Positions 17,577 to 27,109 are shown, counted from the stretch's first letter. The stretch is DNA of 64,000 nucleotides from UBA1141 sp963665155 (GCA_963665155.2 CAXXFI010000002.1:1302001-1366000); one strand, 5' to 3'. Notes: a model not told the origin generated them from the letters alone. Translations and numbers: made by a program.

Positions 17577-18908
17577 CTAGGGCAGGTCGTGCCAATCAGC
17601 CATGTGGTTGGCATGGGTATCGAGGTAGGCGCCAGGCTGATAGTGGGCGTCATAGAATTCCGTGTCAATTTGTTGGGCTTGAATCACCACATTCATAAAC
17701 ATGGTCGGCACTGTGGCTGGGAATTTACCGTGAGTGTCGTAAATGTGCTGAGCGATTTCTCCCAAGCAATCCACCATCTCGTCGCTGTGGGGTTGAACGC
17801 TACCTTTGACTTTCCTGTTGTCCCGAAAAGGTCCGGGCTGCTCCGGGTCGTAAGCCCCGCCTTTGCCAAACTTGCGGTCAATTACTTTTGCTACCGCAGT
17901 TCGGAAGTCCAGATTATAAGGTGGGCAAACACTCTCAAAGTACCCGTCCAATCCAATCGGATTGGGAGCGATCCACCGGGAGTCCCGCTGGAACCGGAAC
18001 CCCAAGCCGGGCACGCCCTCTTCCGCCGATGCTCCCAGCAGGCTGTGGGAGTTGATGCCGGTGTAAAGCCAACCGCCCAACCCCATGCCTTGCATCATCA
18101 GCATTGCGTTTTGGCCCATTATGGCCAAGGACGCCGCCATACCCGTCAGGACCGTCTGCTCTACCAGCGATAGTGCGGCTTGTTTCTCTTCTTGCACCAA
18201 CCCGGAGCGAATGAAAGGCGCCATGTTCCCAGCTACCTTTCCGGACAGGTCGTCGTAAACCAAATTCCCGTTCTGGACCAACATGGCCAGCATACCGATA
18301 AAGTACTCTCCCAAGTCGCACACGGGCATGAACAAGGTGGAGCCTGGGACATTAGAGGACCAAAGGTTGTGCTCGGCGATGTGTGCCGGCTCCCTGGGCA
18401 GGGTAAGCCGCTGGCCGCTGACTTTAACCACGTTTTGCCTAAGAGTCCCCAGCGCCCGCTCCAAGTCCTCGAAGGACGAAACCTCTTGATTGCCTATCGG
18501 CGGCTTGTCCCGGAGCTGGGTCAGGTACATGCCGTCATCATCGGTGTAGAAAAGCTCCGTGCTGCCTATCCCAGCGCCGGTTGGAAAGGTGCGGCCGGTG
18601 AGTCGTAAGGCATAGTTGGAGTGGGCATTTTCCGTACTCGGGCTGTAGGGGATGCCAAAGTTCCAGCCCGTAACACCGGCTGCGGCGGCCACCAGCAGGT
18701 TCAGCTCTTGCAGGGTCAAGGGCACCGGGTCGTGGCGGGACTTGAAGGCCAAGGGTCCCGGTGGAAGCTCCATGCCCAAAGCGAACCTTCGAGACCGGCG
18801 GCCAAAAAGGGCCTTTATCAATGGAAATTCCCAAAGCTGCCGGATTGGACTACGGGCATCCGAACCACCGGCTTGAGGAACTTGGGAATCCGGGTCTGGA
18901 GAGGTCAT
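17577..18908 (-). CDS. Uncharacterised protein, possibly nitroreductase-like
   Basis: I do not recognise a firm family for this 443-residue protein. An N-terminal RRSRRFALGMELPPGPLAF segment followed by PLTLQELNLLVAAAAGVTG resembles the start of some nitroreductase-fold proteins. Other features are GYFESVCPPY, an Ala/Met-rich hydrophobic middle (LAIMGQNAMLMMQGMGLGGW) and a long C-terminal region with DTEFYDAHY. There is no signal peptide. The HpaB oxygenase is the next gene on the same strand, 400 bp away beyond the miniature element. The stop codon coincides with the element's CTAG target. Confidence 0.55.
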   Translation of the reverse strand: MTSPDPDSQVPQAGGSDARSPIRQLWEFPLIKALFGRRSRRFALGMELPPGPLAFKSRHDPVPLTLQELNLLVAAAAGVTGWNFGIPYSPSTENAHSNYALRLTGRTFPTGAGIGSTELFYTDDDGMYLTQLRDKPPIGNQEVSSFEDLERALGTLRQNVVKVSGQRLTLPREPAHIAEHNLWSSNVPGSTLFMPVCDLGEYFIGMLAMLVQNGNLVYDDLSGKVAGNMAPFIRSGLVQEEKQAALSLVEQTVLTGMAASLAIMGQNAMLMMQGMGLGGWLYTGINSHSLLGASAEEGVPGLGFRFQRDSRWIAPNPIGLDGYFESVCPPYNLDFRTAVAKVIDRKFGKGGAYDPEQPGPFRDNRKVKGSVQPHSDEMVDCLGEIAQHIYDTHGKFPATVPTMFMNVVIQAQQIDTEFYDAHYQPGAYLDTHANHMADWHDLP

Positions 18909-19249
18909 TCAAAATCCTGTCAGGGCAATGGCATTAGGGTCTAGGGAGTGTAGTGCGGTCTAGGGAGTGTAGTCAGCGGTCATCGGACTGTCAAACCATC
19001 CCAGCTACCGATACTTGAATAAACAACTAAACTTAATTGACCGGCTAAATCCCCCAAACCCCCCTTTTGCGAAAGGAGGGCCATTGGCCCTCTCGACCAG
19101 TAATGGGGGCCAATAGCTCTGTAAAACCAGAAAGGGAGAGACTGCTCCCCCTTTGCAAAGGGGGATTTAAGGGGATTTCGTCCCCGTACGGTTGAGCAAC
19201 CTGTTCCGGGTGCTGTAAAAACCACCAAAAAGTGGGATGCCCGGTGGCT
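18909..19249. repeat. KGG-type repeats in divergent intergenic region
   Basis: Two inverted copies of the CCCCCTTTTGCG/CCCCCTTTGCAAAGGGGG repeat (near 19055-19080 and 19144-19185) lie between the 17577 gene and the divergent FAD enzyme gene. A 14-bp near-duplication CTAGGGAGTGTAGT occurs at about 18941-18974. No gene is supported. Confidence 0.65.
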
Positions 19250-19258
19250 TGGTATAAT
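19250..19258 (+). promoter_or_regulatory. Extended -10 promoter element upstream of FAD enzyme
   Basis: TGGTATAAT lies 46 nt before the ATG at 19305, identical to the element before nhaA. The -35 is not convincing. Confidence 0.5.
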
Positions 19259-19304
19259 CTTGATAGCTTTAGAACCGGGTTGGGTCCGGATTGGAGATGG
19301 AGAC

Positions 19305-20909
19305 ATGGCAACAAAGAGTTTCTGGGCTTGGGGACTGGAGTCGGAGGAACCGACCATGGAGCAAATGCGGGAGATGGCGGCGAAGGTCTCCCAACAATAC
19401 GGCGTGAGCCTGGAAGCGGTTGCCCCGCCCAAGCTATCGGAGTTGACCCTGCGCCAACCGAGAATCTCTCCCCCAGCCTCCATTGCCGAATTCTGCTCGA
19501 CGGACACCCACAGCCGTGCGGTGCATAGCTACGGTCGGGGTTTTCGAGACCGCATCCGGGCGTTCAACCGCCAGTTCCCCAATCCGCCCGACGTGGTGGC
19601 CTACCCTCTTAACGAGGAGGACGTAGTTTCAGTACTGGACTGGTGCTCCAGTTCCGGCTACGTAGCAATACCCTACGGGGCCGGTAGCTCCGTGGTGGGT
19701 GGGGTGGAGCCTCCGGAGGATGCCGGCGGCGTCGTATCCATAGACCTTTCGGCCTTGGACCAGGTATTGGAGATCGACCCCATTTCCCGGGCCGCTCGCA
19801 TTCAAGCGGGGGTCTACGGTCCCGCCATGGAAAACCAACTCAGGCCCCACGGGTTTACCTTGAGACATTTCCCGCAGAGCTTCGAGCACTCCACCCTCGG
19901 TGGTTGGATTGCCACCCGCTCCGGCGGTCACTACGCCACCAATCAGACCCACGTTGACGATTTTGTGGAGTCGGTGCGCATGGTGACCCCCACGGGCATT
20001 TGGGAGTCCCGGCGGTTGCCGGGCAGCGGCGCCGGTCCCAGCCCCGACCGACTGGTGATTGGCAGCGAAGGGATACTGGGAATTATTACCGAAGCCTGGA
20101 TGCGAATTCAGGGTCGGCCCCGGTTCCGAGCATCGGCTGGGGTGAATTTTCCTACACTGGAAGCCAGCGCCAATGCGGCCCGGCTCATTACTCAATCAAA
20201 ACTTTGGCCCGCCAACTGCCGGGTGCTGGACCCAGGGGAAGCCGCGAACGCCGCTGGCATGGACGGTAGCCGGTCGCTGCTGGTGCTGGGGTTCGAGTCG
20301 GCGGACGTGCCCCAGGGAGATTTTATGCGCGAAGCCATCGCCATCGCCCGGGATGCCGGGGGTGATGTCGATGAGGACGCAATCAAAGTTGTAGATACGC
20401 AGGCCCAGAGCACCGATGCCGGGAGACAGGGAGCCGTGGGCAACTGGAGGGACTCGTTTATACGAGCTCCTTACACGCGCAACATGACCGCCGGGCTGGG
20501 ATTGGTCGGCGACACCCTGGAAACGGCCATTACCTGGGACCGGTGGCCCCAGTTGGACGCTGCGGTGCGGGATGCTTTGAACGGGGCACTGCGCCGGACC
20601 TGCGGCGGCGGCAGCGTGACCTGCCGTTTCACCCACGTGTACCCCGACGGTCCCGCTCCCTACTATACCTTCGAGGGGCTGAGCAAGCCGGGTGCCGAGA
20701 TCGAGGCCTGCGACGAGATTAAAACGGCGGCGTCGGACGCCATCATGGCCGCTGGTGGAACAATTACCCACCACCATGCGGTGGGCAAGCTGCACCGGCC
20801 ATGGTACGACAAACAACGCCCCGATGCCTTTGCCATGGCCCTACGAGCAGCCAAGGGTGCCCTGGACCCCAACGGGGTGCTGAATCCGGGGGTGCTGATA
20901 GACCCATAG
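19305..20909 (+). CDS. FAD-binding oxidase, alkyldihydroxyacetonephosphate synthase-like
   Basis: The 534-residue protein has a PCMH-type FAD domain (VAYPLNEEDVVSVLDWC, IPYGAGSSVVGGVEPP, GPAMENQLRPHGFTLRHFP, STLGGWIATRSGGHYA). The C-terminal half ends GGTITHHHAVGKLHRPWY and NGVLNPGVL. The FWAWG start and the His-His-His-x-x-Gly-Lys motif match AGPS-like enzymes, which exchange an acyl for an alkyl group in ether-lipid synthesis; related bacterial proteins are D-lactate/glycolate-type dehydrogenases. The ATG at 19305 has GGAG eight bases before it. No other ether-lipid gene is adjacent. Confidence 0.8.
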   Translation: MATKSFWAWGLESEEPTMEQMREMAAKVSQQYGVSLEAVAPPKLSELTLRQPRISPPASIAEFCSTDTHSRAVHSYGRGFRDRIRAFNRQFPNPPDVVAYPLNEEDVVSVLDWCSSSGYVAIPYGAGSSVVGGVEPPEDAGGVVSIDLSALDQVLEIDPISRAARIQAGVYGPAMENQLRPHGFTLRHFPQSFEHSTLGGWIATRSGGHYATNQTHVDDFVESVRMVTPTGIWESRRLPGSGAGPSPDRLVIGSEGILGIITEAWMRIQGRPRFRASAGVNFPTLEASANAARLITQSKLWPANCRVLDPGEAANAAGMDGSRSLLVLGFESADVPQGDFMREAIAIARDAGGDVDEDAIKVVDTQAQSTDAGRQGAVGNWRDSFIRAPYTRNMTAGLGLVGDTLETAITWDRWPQLDAAVRDALNGALRRTCGGGSVTCRFTHVYPDGPAPYYTFEGLSKPGAEIEACDEIKTAASDAIMAAGGTITHHHAVGKLHRPWYDKQRPDAFAMALRAAKGALDPNGVLNPGVLIDP

Positions 20910-21045
20910 TTGGGGTACATACCACAATGATTTGGCCCAAGATAGCTTATACACGGGCGAAATGTGGTTGTGGGCCTACCAACTGTTGGGGTCGCCCCCT
21001 ACCAAATTGTTGAGGGTCGCCCCTTGGAAGAAGAGGAGAAGCCGG

Positions 21046-21750
21046 ATGCGTTTAGCAAAGGTGAAAAGGGGTTGGATGCCCGCCTTGTTGGTTATGTCAG
21101 CCTTAGCTGTAATTGCCTGCGGCGATCCAGAGACCGCAACCCCAATGCCACCCACCCAACAGACGCCAGCAGCCGCGGCACCGACACCGTCCCAACAAGC
21201 CAATGCGACCGTCTCAGCGCCTACAACATCCGACGATGGAGCCTTGGACGATAATGTGTTGGACGATCAAGCCTTAGTCGAGACAGATCCCGATGCGCTG
21301 CAGCAGTACCTCGACGCCGTGGGCCCAGCCTTTCAGAAAGCAAGTCACGACCGTCAAGCCGTCGACCAAGATTTGACCGCTCCAGCCCCAGGGCGCACTA
21401 CCCATGTTGATGACGCCGCAGCTTGGTTTGCACGAGTAGGTGAGATAAAGCAGGGCCTAGCCCAGGCTTTACAGAACGTTGACCCACCAACTAGCCTAGG
21501 TTCTGTTCCTAACGAGTTAGCGCTGGCCATGTCCGAGTGGGCGGCATTGGCTGACCGGGTATTGGAGGTTCTAGCCGACGCCGGTCCGGAATTCGACGTC
21601 GGCCGTGACTTGGCCAACGTTCCTGATTTGGGAATAACCGACGCCGGTAGAATGAACGACAGGGCCAGATTCTTCTGCGCCAGCATTGAACGGTTGGCCG
21701 CGGATAACGGATTAGATGTAGATTTGGGCTGCATTAAGATCCTCAGATAA
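21046..21750 (+). CDS. Lipoprotein of unknown function
   Basis: The protein is 234 residues. A basic start (MRLAKVKRG), a hydrophobic stretch and the lipobox ALAVIAC give a lipid-anchored Cys near residue 25. A Pro/Thr/Ala-rich linker of about 40 residues follows, then a helical, Ala/Asp-rich domain with LDAVGPAFQKASHDRQAVDQDL and VGEIKQGLAQALQNVDPP. There are two late Cys (FFCASIERL, LGCIKIL). The ATG at 21046 has AGAGGAGAAG upstream. No known family is recognised. Confidence 0.7.
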   Translation: MRLAKVKRGWMPALLVMSALAVIACGDPETATPMPPTQQTPAAAAPTPSQQANATVSAPTTSDDGALDDNVLDDQALVETDPDALQQYLDAVGPAFQKASHDRQAVDQDLTAPAPGRTTHVDDAAAWFARVGEIKQGLAQALQNVDPPTSLGSVPNELALAMSEWAALADRVLEVLADAGPEFDVGRDLANVPDLGITDAGRMNDRARFFCASIERLAADNGLDVDLGCIKILR

Positions 21751-21929
21751 GCTTGCTCCCATATTTCACCAATGGGCCCGAGTTGTGATTTCCGCTCGGG
21801 CGGAACGCCATATCTGAAACTATATGCGCATACCGAGTACGTGGACATTGGTAATCCGCCTTCCTTGAGAAATTATTTGATTGCCCTTGGCTACCCGTGT
21901 ACAATTGGCGGCAGCTTTGAGGTGAAATT

Positions 21930-23402
21930 ATGCCTATAGCGTTGGTCGCCATCGGTGTGGTGCTAGTTGTCGTAGCAAGCGTAAGCGGCCTAAGCATACG
22001 TAGAAGTCCGACGGGGATCACCGTCGGTTCCAAAGATATACATTACGCCTGGGTAATCGTGGGAGTAGCGTCGCTCATGTGGACCATGAGTTCCGCCATC
22101 CGCTTCGCCACCAGCCTACTGGTGTCGGATTTTGAGAACGATTTTGGCTGGGACTACGGCTGGATCGCCCTGGCTTTCACTTTCCAGTGGATACTGTCCG
22201 GCTCACTGGGCCCGTTGGTCGGTTGGTTCGGTGACCGTCAAGGTGTCCGGAAGGTAATGTTCGTCGGCGCAATTTTGTTCATTGTGGGCATGTTGCTCGT
22301 CGGAACGGTTACCCAACTGTGGCAGTTCTATCTCTACTTTGGCGTGATACTAGCCGCCGCCATGGCGATCTTCCAGATAACCCTGGTTTCCGGGGTCACC
22401 GTCTGGTTTAGGACCAGCCTAGGTGTTGCCATGGGCACACTTCAGGGCATACAGGGCGTTGGCACTGCAATCATGATAGCCATCGTCGCTGTCCTTTTTA
22501 GCAAATTTGGCCTGCAGTGGACTTTCTGGGGACCGGGCATAGTCGGAGGAATCGTCCTATTACTGGGAGTGAAGTTCTTCCGCGACGAGCCTGCGCAAAT
22601 TGGAGCCAGGCCTTACGGCGCACCCGAAGATGAACCCATACGATTTCTCCAAGGCAATGAGTCCGCCAAGGTCCGCTCCACCGTTTTCTTACAGCAGGCC
22701 CAAAAAACGACCTCTTTCTGGAATTTGATCGGCATCCACTTCTGGGGGTGCGCCGGGCACAATATAATCCTAATTTTCTTGGTTGCTATAGCCGAGGATG
22801 AAAGCGTCGGCCTATCGCGAGGAATGGCCGTCGCTATCTACATCACCTTGACCGTAGTGAGTACCCTCACCCGTTTCGGCGTGCCTATAGCAGCAGACCG
22901 CGCTGGCAGCAAGGGCGTCATGAGCGTTTCCTTCTCCATGCAGACCTTCCCGCTGCTGCTTTTGATAGTTGCGGTGGCCACCGGCTCATTGCCATTGTTC
23001 TTCATTTTCGCCATCATGTTTGGGATAGGCATGGGCGGCGAGATGTCGGCCTTCCCCATCATTAACCGCCAGTACTACGGAAACGCTCCCACGGGCACCA
23101 CCTATGGGTACCAGATGATGGGAGCGGGTATCGGAATGGCACTGGGACCTTTGGCCGCCGGCTTCCTTTGGGACATTACCGGCGAGATTTGGCCCATGAT
23201 AATTCTGTCCTTCGTGCTCAGCCTGATCGGCGTACTATCCATTATCAAGCTGCCAACCACGCACCAACACATTCTGCCGGACTGGGAAGAGATGTTGCCA
23301 GCGGATGCTCGCTCCGGGGCGGTTGCGGCGGAACCGGCGCCAGCCATCCTGCCTGACCCCATCACCGGGACACTGGGCGCCGAATCGGCAGGCTCCGACT
23401 AA
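21930..23402 (+). CDS. MFS transporter (OFA/monocarboxylate-like)
   Basis: This 490-residue protein has about 12 transmembrane helices after an extra N-terminal helix. The YAWVIVGVASLMWT start, FGWDYGWIALAFTFQWILSG, and the loop 2-3 motif GWFGDRQGVRKVM mark an MFS carrier like the oxalate/formate or monocarboxylate group. The C-terminal tail is cytoplasmic and acidic. A similar but distinct carrier lies at 62560. The substrate is unknown; organic anions would suit the catabolic setting. It stands alone on this strand between a lipoprotein gene and REP-like repeats. Confidence 0.85.
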   Translation: MPIALVAIGVVLVVVASVSGLSIRRSPTGITVGSKDIHYAWVIVGVASLMWTMSSAIRFATSLLVSDFENDFGWDYGWIALAFTFQWILSGSLGPLVGWFGDRQGVRKVMFVGAILFIVGMLLVGTVTQLWQFYLYFGVILAAAMAIFQITLVSGVTVWFRTSLGVAMGTLQGIQGVGTAIMIAIVAVLFSKFGLQWTFWGPGIVGGIVLLLGVKFFRDEPAQIGARPYGAPEDEPIRFLQGNESAKVRSTVFLQQAQKTTSFWNLIGIHFWGCAGHNIILIFLVAIAEDESVGLSRGMAVAIYITLTVVSTLTRFGVPIAADRAGSKGVMSVSFSMQTFPLLLLIVAVATGSLPLFFIFAIMFGIGMGGEMSAFPIINRQYYGNAPTGTTYGYQMMGAGIGMALGPLAAGFLWDITGEIWPMIILSFVLSLIGVLSIIKLPTTHQHILPDWEEMLPADARSGAVAAEPAPAILPDPITGTLGAESAGSD

Positions 23403-23417
23403 AACCTGATTTAAGAC

Positions 23418-23640
23418 ATGGTTCGGCAAGCTCGCAACGAACGGTCGGAGACTCCAACAACGTTCGCCCTGAGCTTGTCGAAGGGTTCTTCCCCAAAGTA
23501 TGGTTCGACAGGCTCACCACGAACGGCTGGAGATTCAAAGCCCGCTCATCCTGAGCTTGTCGAAGGGTGCTTTCGCGTATATATGGTTGAACGGGCTCAC
23601 CACGAACGGTCGGAGACTTCCATTCTGTTCACCCTAGTCC
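23418..23640. repeat. REP-like repeat cluster
   Basis: Alternating copies of GGTTCGACAGGCTCACCACGA and CATCCTGAGCTTGTCGAAGGG types occur in both orientations. It is the same family as at 8232-8500. It fills the gap between the MFS gene and the nuclease gene and codes for nothing credible. Confidence 0.85.
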
Positions 23641-23679
23641 CTAGTCACCGGCATACTCCAAGACAACCACGAGGAATTA

Positions 23680-24393
23680 ATGGCGTCCACTATTTCAGCC
23701 ACTGAACTCGGCTACTACGCTTCTTCCCGCTTCTGTCCCCATTGTGCCTGGGTCCGGCTTAACGTAAAAAACCTGCCCTACCAGAGTTTTCCGGGCATTT
23801 TCAGCACCATCGACCGGTACAACAAGCTAATCGTACGGAACTACTTCCAGCGGGAAAACTCCCTGCCAACCTGGCTGAGCCAGCTTGGCGAAGCCCAAGC
23901 CTACGTCGACCCTCCCCATTGGTCGCGCTTCAAGATTCTGGACGAGACCTCGGGGTTGACGTTACGGGGCGAGGCCGACGGCATTTTCCGAATGGCCGAT
24001 GGCTCCTACACGATTGTGGATTACAAGACATCCAAGTTTTCCGGGGCGCAACGGGCCATGCTCAAGTCATACGAGACGCAACTCAACGCCTATGCCTACA
24101 TCGGAGAAAGGCTGGAATTATCGCCGGTAGGCCGGTTGGCCTTGGTCTACATGGAGCCCCAAACCGAAGAGGAAACGGTCTTGAATCCCGAGTTGGCCGA
24201 CGAACAGGGATTCATCATGGGATTTGCTGCCAAAGTGGTCGAAGTGGGCCTGAAGCCCGAGAAACTGATACCGCCTCTGCTGCGTAAGGTGAAGGCGATA
24301 GCAGATTTGGACCGGCCCCCTACGGCCAATCCGGCCTGCAAGGATTGCGCGGCTTTGGAAGGGTTGATCGAATCTTTAGACCGCCCCCCTTAG
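23680..24393 (+). CDS. PD-(D/E)XK (RecB/Cas4-like) nuclease
   Basis: The 237-residue protein carries the PD-(D/E)XK signature GEADGIFRMADGSYTIVDYKTSK (Asp and Lys of the active site), followed by YETQLNAYAYIGE with the conserved Gln-x-x-x-Tyr. Cys pairs at the N-terminus (FCPHC) and C-terminus (CKDC) resemble the Fe-S cluster ligands of Cas4/AddB-type nucleases, although the spacing differs from what I expect for true Cas4. No cas genes or repeats are near. The ATG at 23680 has GAGGAATTA upstream. Its likely role is DNA processing or repair. Confidence 0.75.
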   Translation: MASTISATELGYYASSRFCPHCAWVRLNVKNLPYQSFPGIFSTIDRYNKLIVRNYFQRENSLPTWLSQLGEAQAYVDPPHWSRFKILDETSGLTLRGEADGIFRMADGSYTIVDYKTSKFSGAQRAMLKSYETQLNAYAYIGERLELSPVGRLALVYMEPQTEEETVLNPELADEQGFIMGFAAKVVEVGLKPEKLIPPLLRKVKAIADLDRPPTANPACKDCAALEGLIESLDRPP

Positions 24394-24408
24394 CCTGATG
24401 AGGATGAC

Positions 24409-25014
24409 ATGCTCCTCCGGCTGACCCAGCTATCTGCCATCGGTGTTATTTGTCTTATCGTGTTTGCCGCCTGCTCCGGGGACCCACGGTCCTCGGCGGC
24501 GGTTTCGTCACCCTCCGCATCAGAAGTGCCGCTTCCGATTCTTCACGACTTCAACTCTGTAGATGATTTCAAAGAAGCATTCAACAATTACTCTGGGAAG
24601 CCCCGCCTCATTCTTCTTTTGTCGCCCACCTGACCCAATTGAAGATTGGCGGCTCGCTGGGTCCACCGAAACATTTTAGAACAGTACCCTGACGCACAAG
24701 TCCAGGTTTATGCGGTCTGGATGGATATGTTGGTGAGCGATGACCGGTCTGCGGTTGACCTCGATTTACTACCAGACTCAAGGGTCATCCATTACTAGGA
24801 CGGTGAACGGTTGTTGGGTGCCTGGCTGACTCAGCAAGAGGGGTATGAATCCGTCGGCTTTGGTCCCATCGCTTGAGACACATTCTTGCTTTACGGTCCC
24901 GAGGCCGAATGGAACAATGTGCCCGGTCCCCTGTTGTCGTCCGGGCTCACCATCATTAGCGAACGCGATGTTCTGGAGAAGCACGTGTTTCCTCTCCTAA
25001 ATAGCCCTAAATAA
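24409..25014 (+). pseudogene. Thioredoxin-like lipoprotein reading frame with four in-frame stops
   Basis: The first 74 codons give a lipoprotein signal (LIVFAACSGD lipobox) and FKEAFNNYSGKPRLILLLSPT, then TGA at 24631. The same frame continues through TGA at 24640, TAG at 24796 and TGA at 24874 to TAA at 25012. In between it reads as good protein (RWVHRNILEQYPDAQVQVYA, DTFLLYGPEAEWNNVPGPLL, IISERDVLEKHVFPLL) with no frameshift. The first two TGAs fall where a thioredoxin-like protein would have its Cys-x-x-Cys (SPT-stop-P-N-stop-R). The last two fall where Trp is likely. Decay by point mutation is the simplest reading. Confidence 0.65.
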
Positions 25015-25054
25015 TCGCTACCGAAGTCCGCTAAGCAGTCGGCTATAAAGGACC

Positions 25055-26629
25055 TTAAGTGGCCGCCCTTCCACGGCGCAACGACCTTCCGGGAAGCGCG
25101 CCCGTGTTCTCTCCTTGGTCTATTACCACTCGCCCGTTGACGATCACGAAGTCTATGCCCACGGGGTAGTGTTTGGGGTCTTCCTTGGTGGCGTGGGTTT
25201 TCACCGTCTCCGGATTGAACACCACGATGTCGGCTTTAAATCCGTCCCGCAGTATTCCACGGTCGGGCAAACCTAAGCGCTGGGCGGGGAATGACGTCAT
25301 CTTGCGTATGGCTTCGGGCAAGCGCAGGTGCTTCTCGGCCCGCACAAACTCGGCCAGGACTATGGGGAAGCATCCGTAGGTCCGGGGGTTGGGATACTCG
25401 CCGAAGAGGATAGCGTCGCTGGCGATCATTCCGCTAGGGTGGGAAACGAAAGCGTACAGGGTATGGGGATTCGTTCCCAGACCGACTGTGGATATTCCCA
25501 GGTTCTCTTCTACCAGCAGGTCGAACAGAGCATCCTCCGGGTCTTGGCCCCGCATTTCTGCGATTTCGGTTATCAGTCTACCGTCGTACTGCTTGTTCTG
25601 AGGCTGGGTGAAGTTGGTCAGCCAGTTGTTTTCCAGCCTATCCCGGGTCAATTCCCGCTTCATTCGGGCCCGGTCGTCCGAGTCTTGAAGGGCGGCCATC
25701 AACCGCTCCGGCCCACCGTCCTTGGCCCAATGAGGTAAGCCGATGGTCACCGTGGTGCCCGAGTAAGGATATGTATAGCAGTCGAAGGTAACGTCCATGC
25801 CTTCCTGCTGGCCCTTCTCCACCAAGCCCAGATAGTCGAGGTGGCTGCCCGCACCCTGAGCGCCCTGCCGGTAGTGGGTGAGGTGGATAGGACAGCCGCT
25901 ACGCCGTCCAATCTCCAAGGCTTCTTCCCAGGGAGCCAATAGACCCTCAGACTTCAGGCTGGCCCTGGTGTGGGTATGGTATAACCCGCCCAAAGAGGCC
26001 GCCACCTCGGAGAGGGTCGCCAGTTCGGCGGTATTGGCATAGGAACCCGGCGGGTAGTCCAAGCCGGTGGACAGTCCCCACGCTCCTTCCTCCATAGCCT
26101 CCCGCACCACGGCTTTCATGTCTTCCATCTCGGGGGCGGTGGCCGGACGGTCGTTCCAACCCACGCTCCAGATGCGCACCGGCGAGTTGCCCAGAATGTA
26201 GGCAATGTTTATAGCCACGGTGTTGTCGTACTTCCCCAGCATGTCCGCCACGCTGAGCCAGTCGGCGGGCATGGGCGGGTACCAGTTCAACCCCGAGTCC
26301 AGCCAAATGTAGCGGTGCAACTCTTCCTGGGTCTTGAATGGGGCGTGGGAAATACCGTCGATGCCCACCAGTTCAGTGGTAACCCCTTGGCGCACCTTGG
26401 GGTCGTGGTGAGGCTCGCCCAGGATGGTCAATCCGGCGTGGGAATGTAAGTCCACAAAACCGGGACAGACCACCAAGCCGGTGGCGTCGATGACCCGCTC
26501 CCCTTCCAACCGGGATGCGTCGCCCCGGTGAATGGAGACCGTCTCTCCATCAACCAAGACAGCCCCGAAATAGCCGGGGCTGCCGGTGCCATCGATGATT
26601 AACCCGTTCTTGATAATGAGGTTTAGCAT
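25055..26629 (-). CDS. N-acyl-D-amino-acid deacylase-like amidohydrolase
   Basis: The 524-residue amidohydrolase begins MLNLIIKNGLIIDGTGSPGYFGAVLVDGE. The metal site PGFVDLHSHAG comes next, then TTELVGIDG, LSTGLDYPPGSYANTAEL, HTHTR and PIHLTHYR (metal/catalytic His). It ends with LGLPDRGILRDGFKADIVVF. This is the D-aminoacylase/dihydroorotase-like group, which hydrolyses N-acyl-D-amino acids or cyclic amides. Of the two possible starts, the ATG at 26629 fits the GGAG better than the upstream GTG, which overlaps it. A small ferredoxin-fold protein gene precedes it by 57 bp on the same strand. Confidence 0.88.
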   Translation of the reverse strand: MLNLIIKNGLIIDGTGSPGYFGAVLVDGETVSIHRGDASRLEGERVIDATGLVVCPGFVDLHSHAGLTILGEPHHDPKVRQGVTTELVGIDGISHAPFKTQEELHRYIWLDSGLNWYPPMPADWLSVADMLGKYDNTVAINIAYILGNSPVRIWSVGWNDRPATAPEMEDMKAVVREAMEEGAWGLSTGLDYPPGSYANTAELATLSEVAASLGGLYHTHTRASLKSEGLLAPWEEALEIGRRSGCPIHLTHYRQGAQGAGSHLDYLGLVEKGQQEGMDVTFDCYTYPYSGTTVTIGLPHWAKDGGPERLMAALQDSDDRARMKRELTRDRLENNWLTNFTQPQNKQYDGRLITEIAEMRGQDPEDALFDLLVEENLGISTVGLGTNPHTLYAFVSHPSGMIASDAILFGEYPNPRTYGCFPIVLAEFVRAEKHLRLPEAIRKMTSFPAQRLGLPDRGILRDGFKADIVVFNPETVKTHATKEDPKHYPVGIDFVIVNGRVVIDQGENTGALPGRSLRRGRAAT

Positions 26630-26686
26630 GGGCACTCCAATCGGCGTGAGCGCCGAACAATGTCTTGTTAGGCGCTCACGGGTCTA

Positions 26687-26983
26687 TTAGCCGCCTAAAC
26701 CCAAACGACCCATCATACCGCCGAACTCTTCGGCAGTCACAATCGGCGTAACGGATGGATAGCTCTTGCTAAGTAGCCATGTGTCGTAAAGGGCCTCGAA
26801 CATCCCATCTTCGTTGGGCAGGTCGACGATGATGGTGACCGACCGACGGGTGGTACTAAAATACATGCCGATGGGGTTGAGGGCCTGCCACTTCCCTATC
26901 CATGCTTCTAATTTGGCCGGTCCCCCAGGCTGCTGTTCTATGTCGTTATCGGCTGCGATTTCCACTTGGACCAGGTATTTCAT
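26687..26983 (-). CDS. Small ferredoxin-fold protein (DUF3303/muconolactone isomerase-like)
   Basis: At 98 residues it starts MKYLVQVEIAAD, continues GPAKLEAWIGKWQALNP, then VTIIVDLPNEDGMFEALYDTW and ITPIVTAEEFG-like strands, the alternating pattern of a small dimeric alpha-beta protein. The function is unknown. It is upstream of the amidohydrolase gene and likely in its operon. Confidence 0.5.
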   Translation of the reverse strand: MKYLVQVEIAADNDIEQQPGGPAKLEAWIGKWQALNPIGMYFSTTRRSVTIIVDLPNEDGMFEALYDTWLLSKSYPSVTPIVTAEEFGGMMGRLGLGG

Positions 26984-27109
26984 GGTTTACTCCCGTTTTT
27001 TGTTTTTCGATAGGTTCACGCCGCCTGGGCTGGCGCAGTGTCATTATAGCTGACGGAGTCATACCACATCAGTCATTCAACCAGCACAACGGCCCCGCGT
27101 TCTCCCAAT

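Noticed and set aside
23418..23705. 95-codon frame of the SLSKG type
   Set aside because: Encoded entirely by REP-like repeats found at four places in the window.
23680..24393. Cas4 of a CRISPR system
   Set aside because: No repeats or other cas genes, and the Cys spacing is not that of canonical Cas4; kept as a generic PD-(D/E)XK nuclease.
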